Shown here piece after piece: positions 62,665 to 64,000 of a DNA stretch of 64,000 bases. A program made the position numbers and the translations under genes. The stretch is from CALJDF01 sp038121105. GTDB lineage: Bacteria > Pseudomonadota > Alphaproteobacteria > SHVP01. Positions within the stretch are counted from its first letter, which is position 1, and every line of letters begins with the position of its first letter. The stretch lies in assembly GCA_038121105.1 (NCBI GenBank), contig JAYONB010000007.1, positions 124,001 to 188,000 on the forward strand, written 5' to 3'. Under the pieces are notes generated by a model. The model was not told the origin of the DNA, did not search any database, and saw only the letters and a list, made by a program, of their open reading frames with translations.

Positions 62665-63939
62665 ATGCCCAAATCATTGTCCCCTGAAGACCTCCCGAGC
62701 CTGCTGAAACCCGGAATGTCGGTCTACATGCCGAACTGCGCCGGCGAATCGCTCCTTTTCGCCAAAGTGCTACAGGACAACAGTGAGGCCTGTGCAGGCC
62801 TTCGCTTCATCGGCGTCTGGATTCCTGGGGTCAACCAGATCGACTACGCGGCACTCCATGAGGACACCCGGGCCACCTCGTTCTTCGTCACTCCGGCGTT
62901 GCGTAAATCCTTTGCGGCCGGGAAGGTCGATTTCCTGCCGATGCACTATTCGGACATCACGCCATATTTGCGCAGCATTCCACTCGACATCGCGTTGCTG
63001 CAGGTCTCGCCGCCGGACGAGAACGGCCAGTGCAGCTTTGGCCTGGCCGCGGATTTCCCGCCCTCGATTATCGGATACGCCAAGACGCTGGTGGCGCACG
63101 TCAACCCGACGATGCCCGCCCCGCCGGGCGCACCGACCGTCCCCTACGATGCGCTTGATTATGTGGTGGAAGAGCCGTTCGAGTTGTTGGAGTACGACCT
63201 CGGCGCCGAGAACGACGCCCTGCGCGCGGTCGGCGCGAATGTCGCCAGCTTGATCGGCGACGACGACACCATCCAAATCGGCATCGGCAAGATTCAGGCG
63301 ACCGTTCTAGAGCCGCTGACCGATCGCAAGAATCTGCGCATGCATGGCGGCATGATCTGCGATCCGTTGATCGCCCTCGCTGAGTCGGGAGCGATGGCGA
63401 AAACGGGTGGCGTGCATTCGGCGATCCAGACCGGCGTCGCCGTCGGCAGCCAAGCGCTTTACGACTTCGTTGCCGAGGACCCCCGGGTGACGTTCCACCC
63501 CGCCACATTTACGCACGACATCAACGTGCTGGGTGAGATCGACAATCTTGTGGCGATCAATTCGTCGATCGAACTTGATATCCTGGGCCAGGCCAACGCG
63601 GAGATGATCAAGGGCAATCAGGTCAGCGCGGCTGGCGGCTTGGTCGATTTCCTGCGTGGCGCCAAACGTTCGAAGGGCGGGCGTGCCATCGTCGCCCTGG
63701 TTTCGACCACGTCGGACGGCAAGACGTCCCGGATCGTGCCGACCTTGGCGCCCGGCACATCGGTATCGATTGCTCGATCGGATGTCGAATTCGTGATTAC
63801 CGAAAACGGGATAGCGGATTTGCGCAACAAGACGCTGCCCGAAAAAGCCGAACAGTTAATCGAGATCGCAGCGGCACCCCAGTTTAGGGACGAATTGCGC
63901 GCCGCACGCGATGAGGTTCCCGCTCTAAGGAAGCGCTGA
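62665..63939 (+). CDS. Acetyl-CoA hydrolase / CoA-transferase family protein
   Basis: The 424-residue protein belongs to family I acyl-CoA transferases and hydrolases. Characteristic segments are QIGIGKIQATVLEPL near 206 (the glycine-rich CoA loop region), NLRMHGGMICDP near 226, INSSIELDILGQANAEMI near 303 with the expected catalytic glutamate in this neighbourhood, and SAAGGLVDFLRGAKRS near 323. The ATG at 62665 with AGGA ahead is chosen over a longer frame. Its TGA stop shares one base with the next start (TGATG). It may activate or release a carboxylic acid of the same pathway. Confidence 0.9.
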   Translation: MPKSLSPEDLPSLLKPGMSVYMPNCAGESLLFAKVLQDNSEACAGLRFIGVWIPGVNQIDYAALHEDTRATSFFVTPALRKSFAAGKVDFLPMHYSDITPYLRSIPLDIALLQVSPPDENGQCSFGLAADFPPSIIGYAKTLVAHVNPTMPAPPGAPTVPYDALDYVVEEPFELLEYDLGAENDALRAVGANVASLIGDDDTIQIGIGKIQATVLEPLTDRKNLRMHGGMICDPLIALAESGAMAKTGGVHSAIQTGVAVGSQALYDFVAEDPRVTFHPATFTHDINVLGEIDNLVAINSSIELDILGQANAEMIKGNQVSAAGGLVDFLRGAKRSKGGRAIVALVSTTSDGKTSRIVPTLAPGTSVSIARSDVEFVITENGIADLRNKTLPEKAEQLIEIAAAPQFRDELRAARDEVPALRKR

Positions 63940-64000
63940 TGGCCAAGGCAAAACACCCGATCGCAACAAACCGGATCGACCACGTCGTTCTATTGGTCTC
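63939..64000 (+). CDS. VOC/glyoxalase-family protein (partial, start only)
   Basis: Only the first 20 codons are inside the window. They read MAKAKHPIATNRIDHVVLLV, where IDHVVLLV is the usual first beta strand of vicinal-oxygen-chelate metalloproteins with its metal-binding histidine. The ATG overlaps the stop of the preceding gene by one base, so it belongs to the same operon. Function cannot be said beyond family. Confidence 0.6.
   Translation, partial: MAKAKHPIATNRIDHVVLLV

Noticed and set aside
1..64000. tRNA genes, CRISPR arrays, prophage, replication origin
   Set aside because: No T-loop or cloverleaf pattern, regularly spaced repeats, phage genes or DnaA-box cluster were seen on reading both strands; a tRNAscan-SE and a CRISPR search would settle it.

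Overview
The window is a G+C-rich stretch of a Gram-negative alphaproteobacterial chromosome. Family content and gene order point to the Rhodospirillales or a neighbouring order; I infer this from synteny and small signature families (DUF1127, DUF2093, DUF2849, DUF3035) and did no database comparison. Genes are tightly packed on both strands and many neighbours share start and stop bases (ATGA, TGATG, TAATG, TAGTG). I see no rRNA, tRNA, CRISPR array, prophage or intact insertion sequence.

Layout. 1-2050: cytochrome c oxidase subunits I (cut by the window edge) and II, divergent from tldD. 3823-8602: an AAC(3)-family acetyltransferase, a SIMPL protein, a short threonyl-tRNA synthetase paralogue behind a complete threonine attenuator, a TylF-like methyltransferase, a TPR membrane protein and a DUF1127 protein divergent from a LysR regulator. 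9685-16193: gshA, rsmE, ubiA, a gamma-glutamylcyclotransferase-like gene, a carboxymuconolactone decarboxylase-family gene and ubiD. 16242-17563: a membrane class III nucleotidyl cyclase broken by one base in a T6 run. 17695-22833: a Bcr/CflA exporter divergent from an assimilatory sulfite reduction operon (cysG, DUF2849, cysI, DUF934). 22877-29738: bactofilin, a TauE/SafE permease, pmbA (tldE, partner of the distant tldD), an inositol-phosphatase-family gene, a lipid kinase and a lone molybdoenzyme. 29960-34431: an msbA-like transporter, DUF374 acyltransferase, lpxK and a late acyltransferase for lipid A. 34428-38634: xseA, DUF2093, an M23 peptidase and, divergently, purD. 38949-41197: a convergent ACAD10/11-like kinase and acyl-CoA dehydrogenase pair. 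41282-45659: tadA, a class I glutamine-amidotransferase-like hydrolase, rluB, rsmD and mutL. 45656-55276 (minus strand): maoC, ribF, ileS, lspA, DUF3035, two M16 peptidase genes, a pgi-like gene and mutL. 55548-64000: an HD-domain protein, an atypical crotonase, an amidase, a PaaK-like CoA ligase, two MmgE/PrpD proteins, a CoA transferase or hydrolase and the start of a VOC protein, which together look like a catabolic cluster.

The most striking item is at 6604-6736. A 25-residue leader peptide with five consecutive threonine codons is followed by three mutually exclusive RNA pairings ending in a hairpin plus U6, just ahead of a ThrRS that lacks the TGS and editing domains. Also notable are two families of dispersed palindromic intergenic repeats, one of them in head-to-head inverted doublets, and strong palindromes in several divergent promoters.
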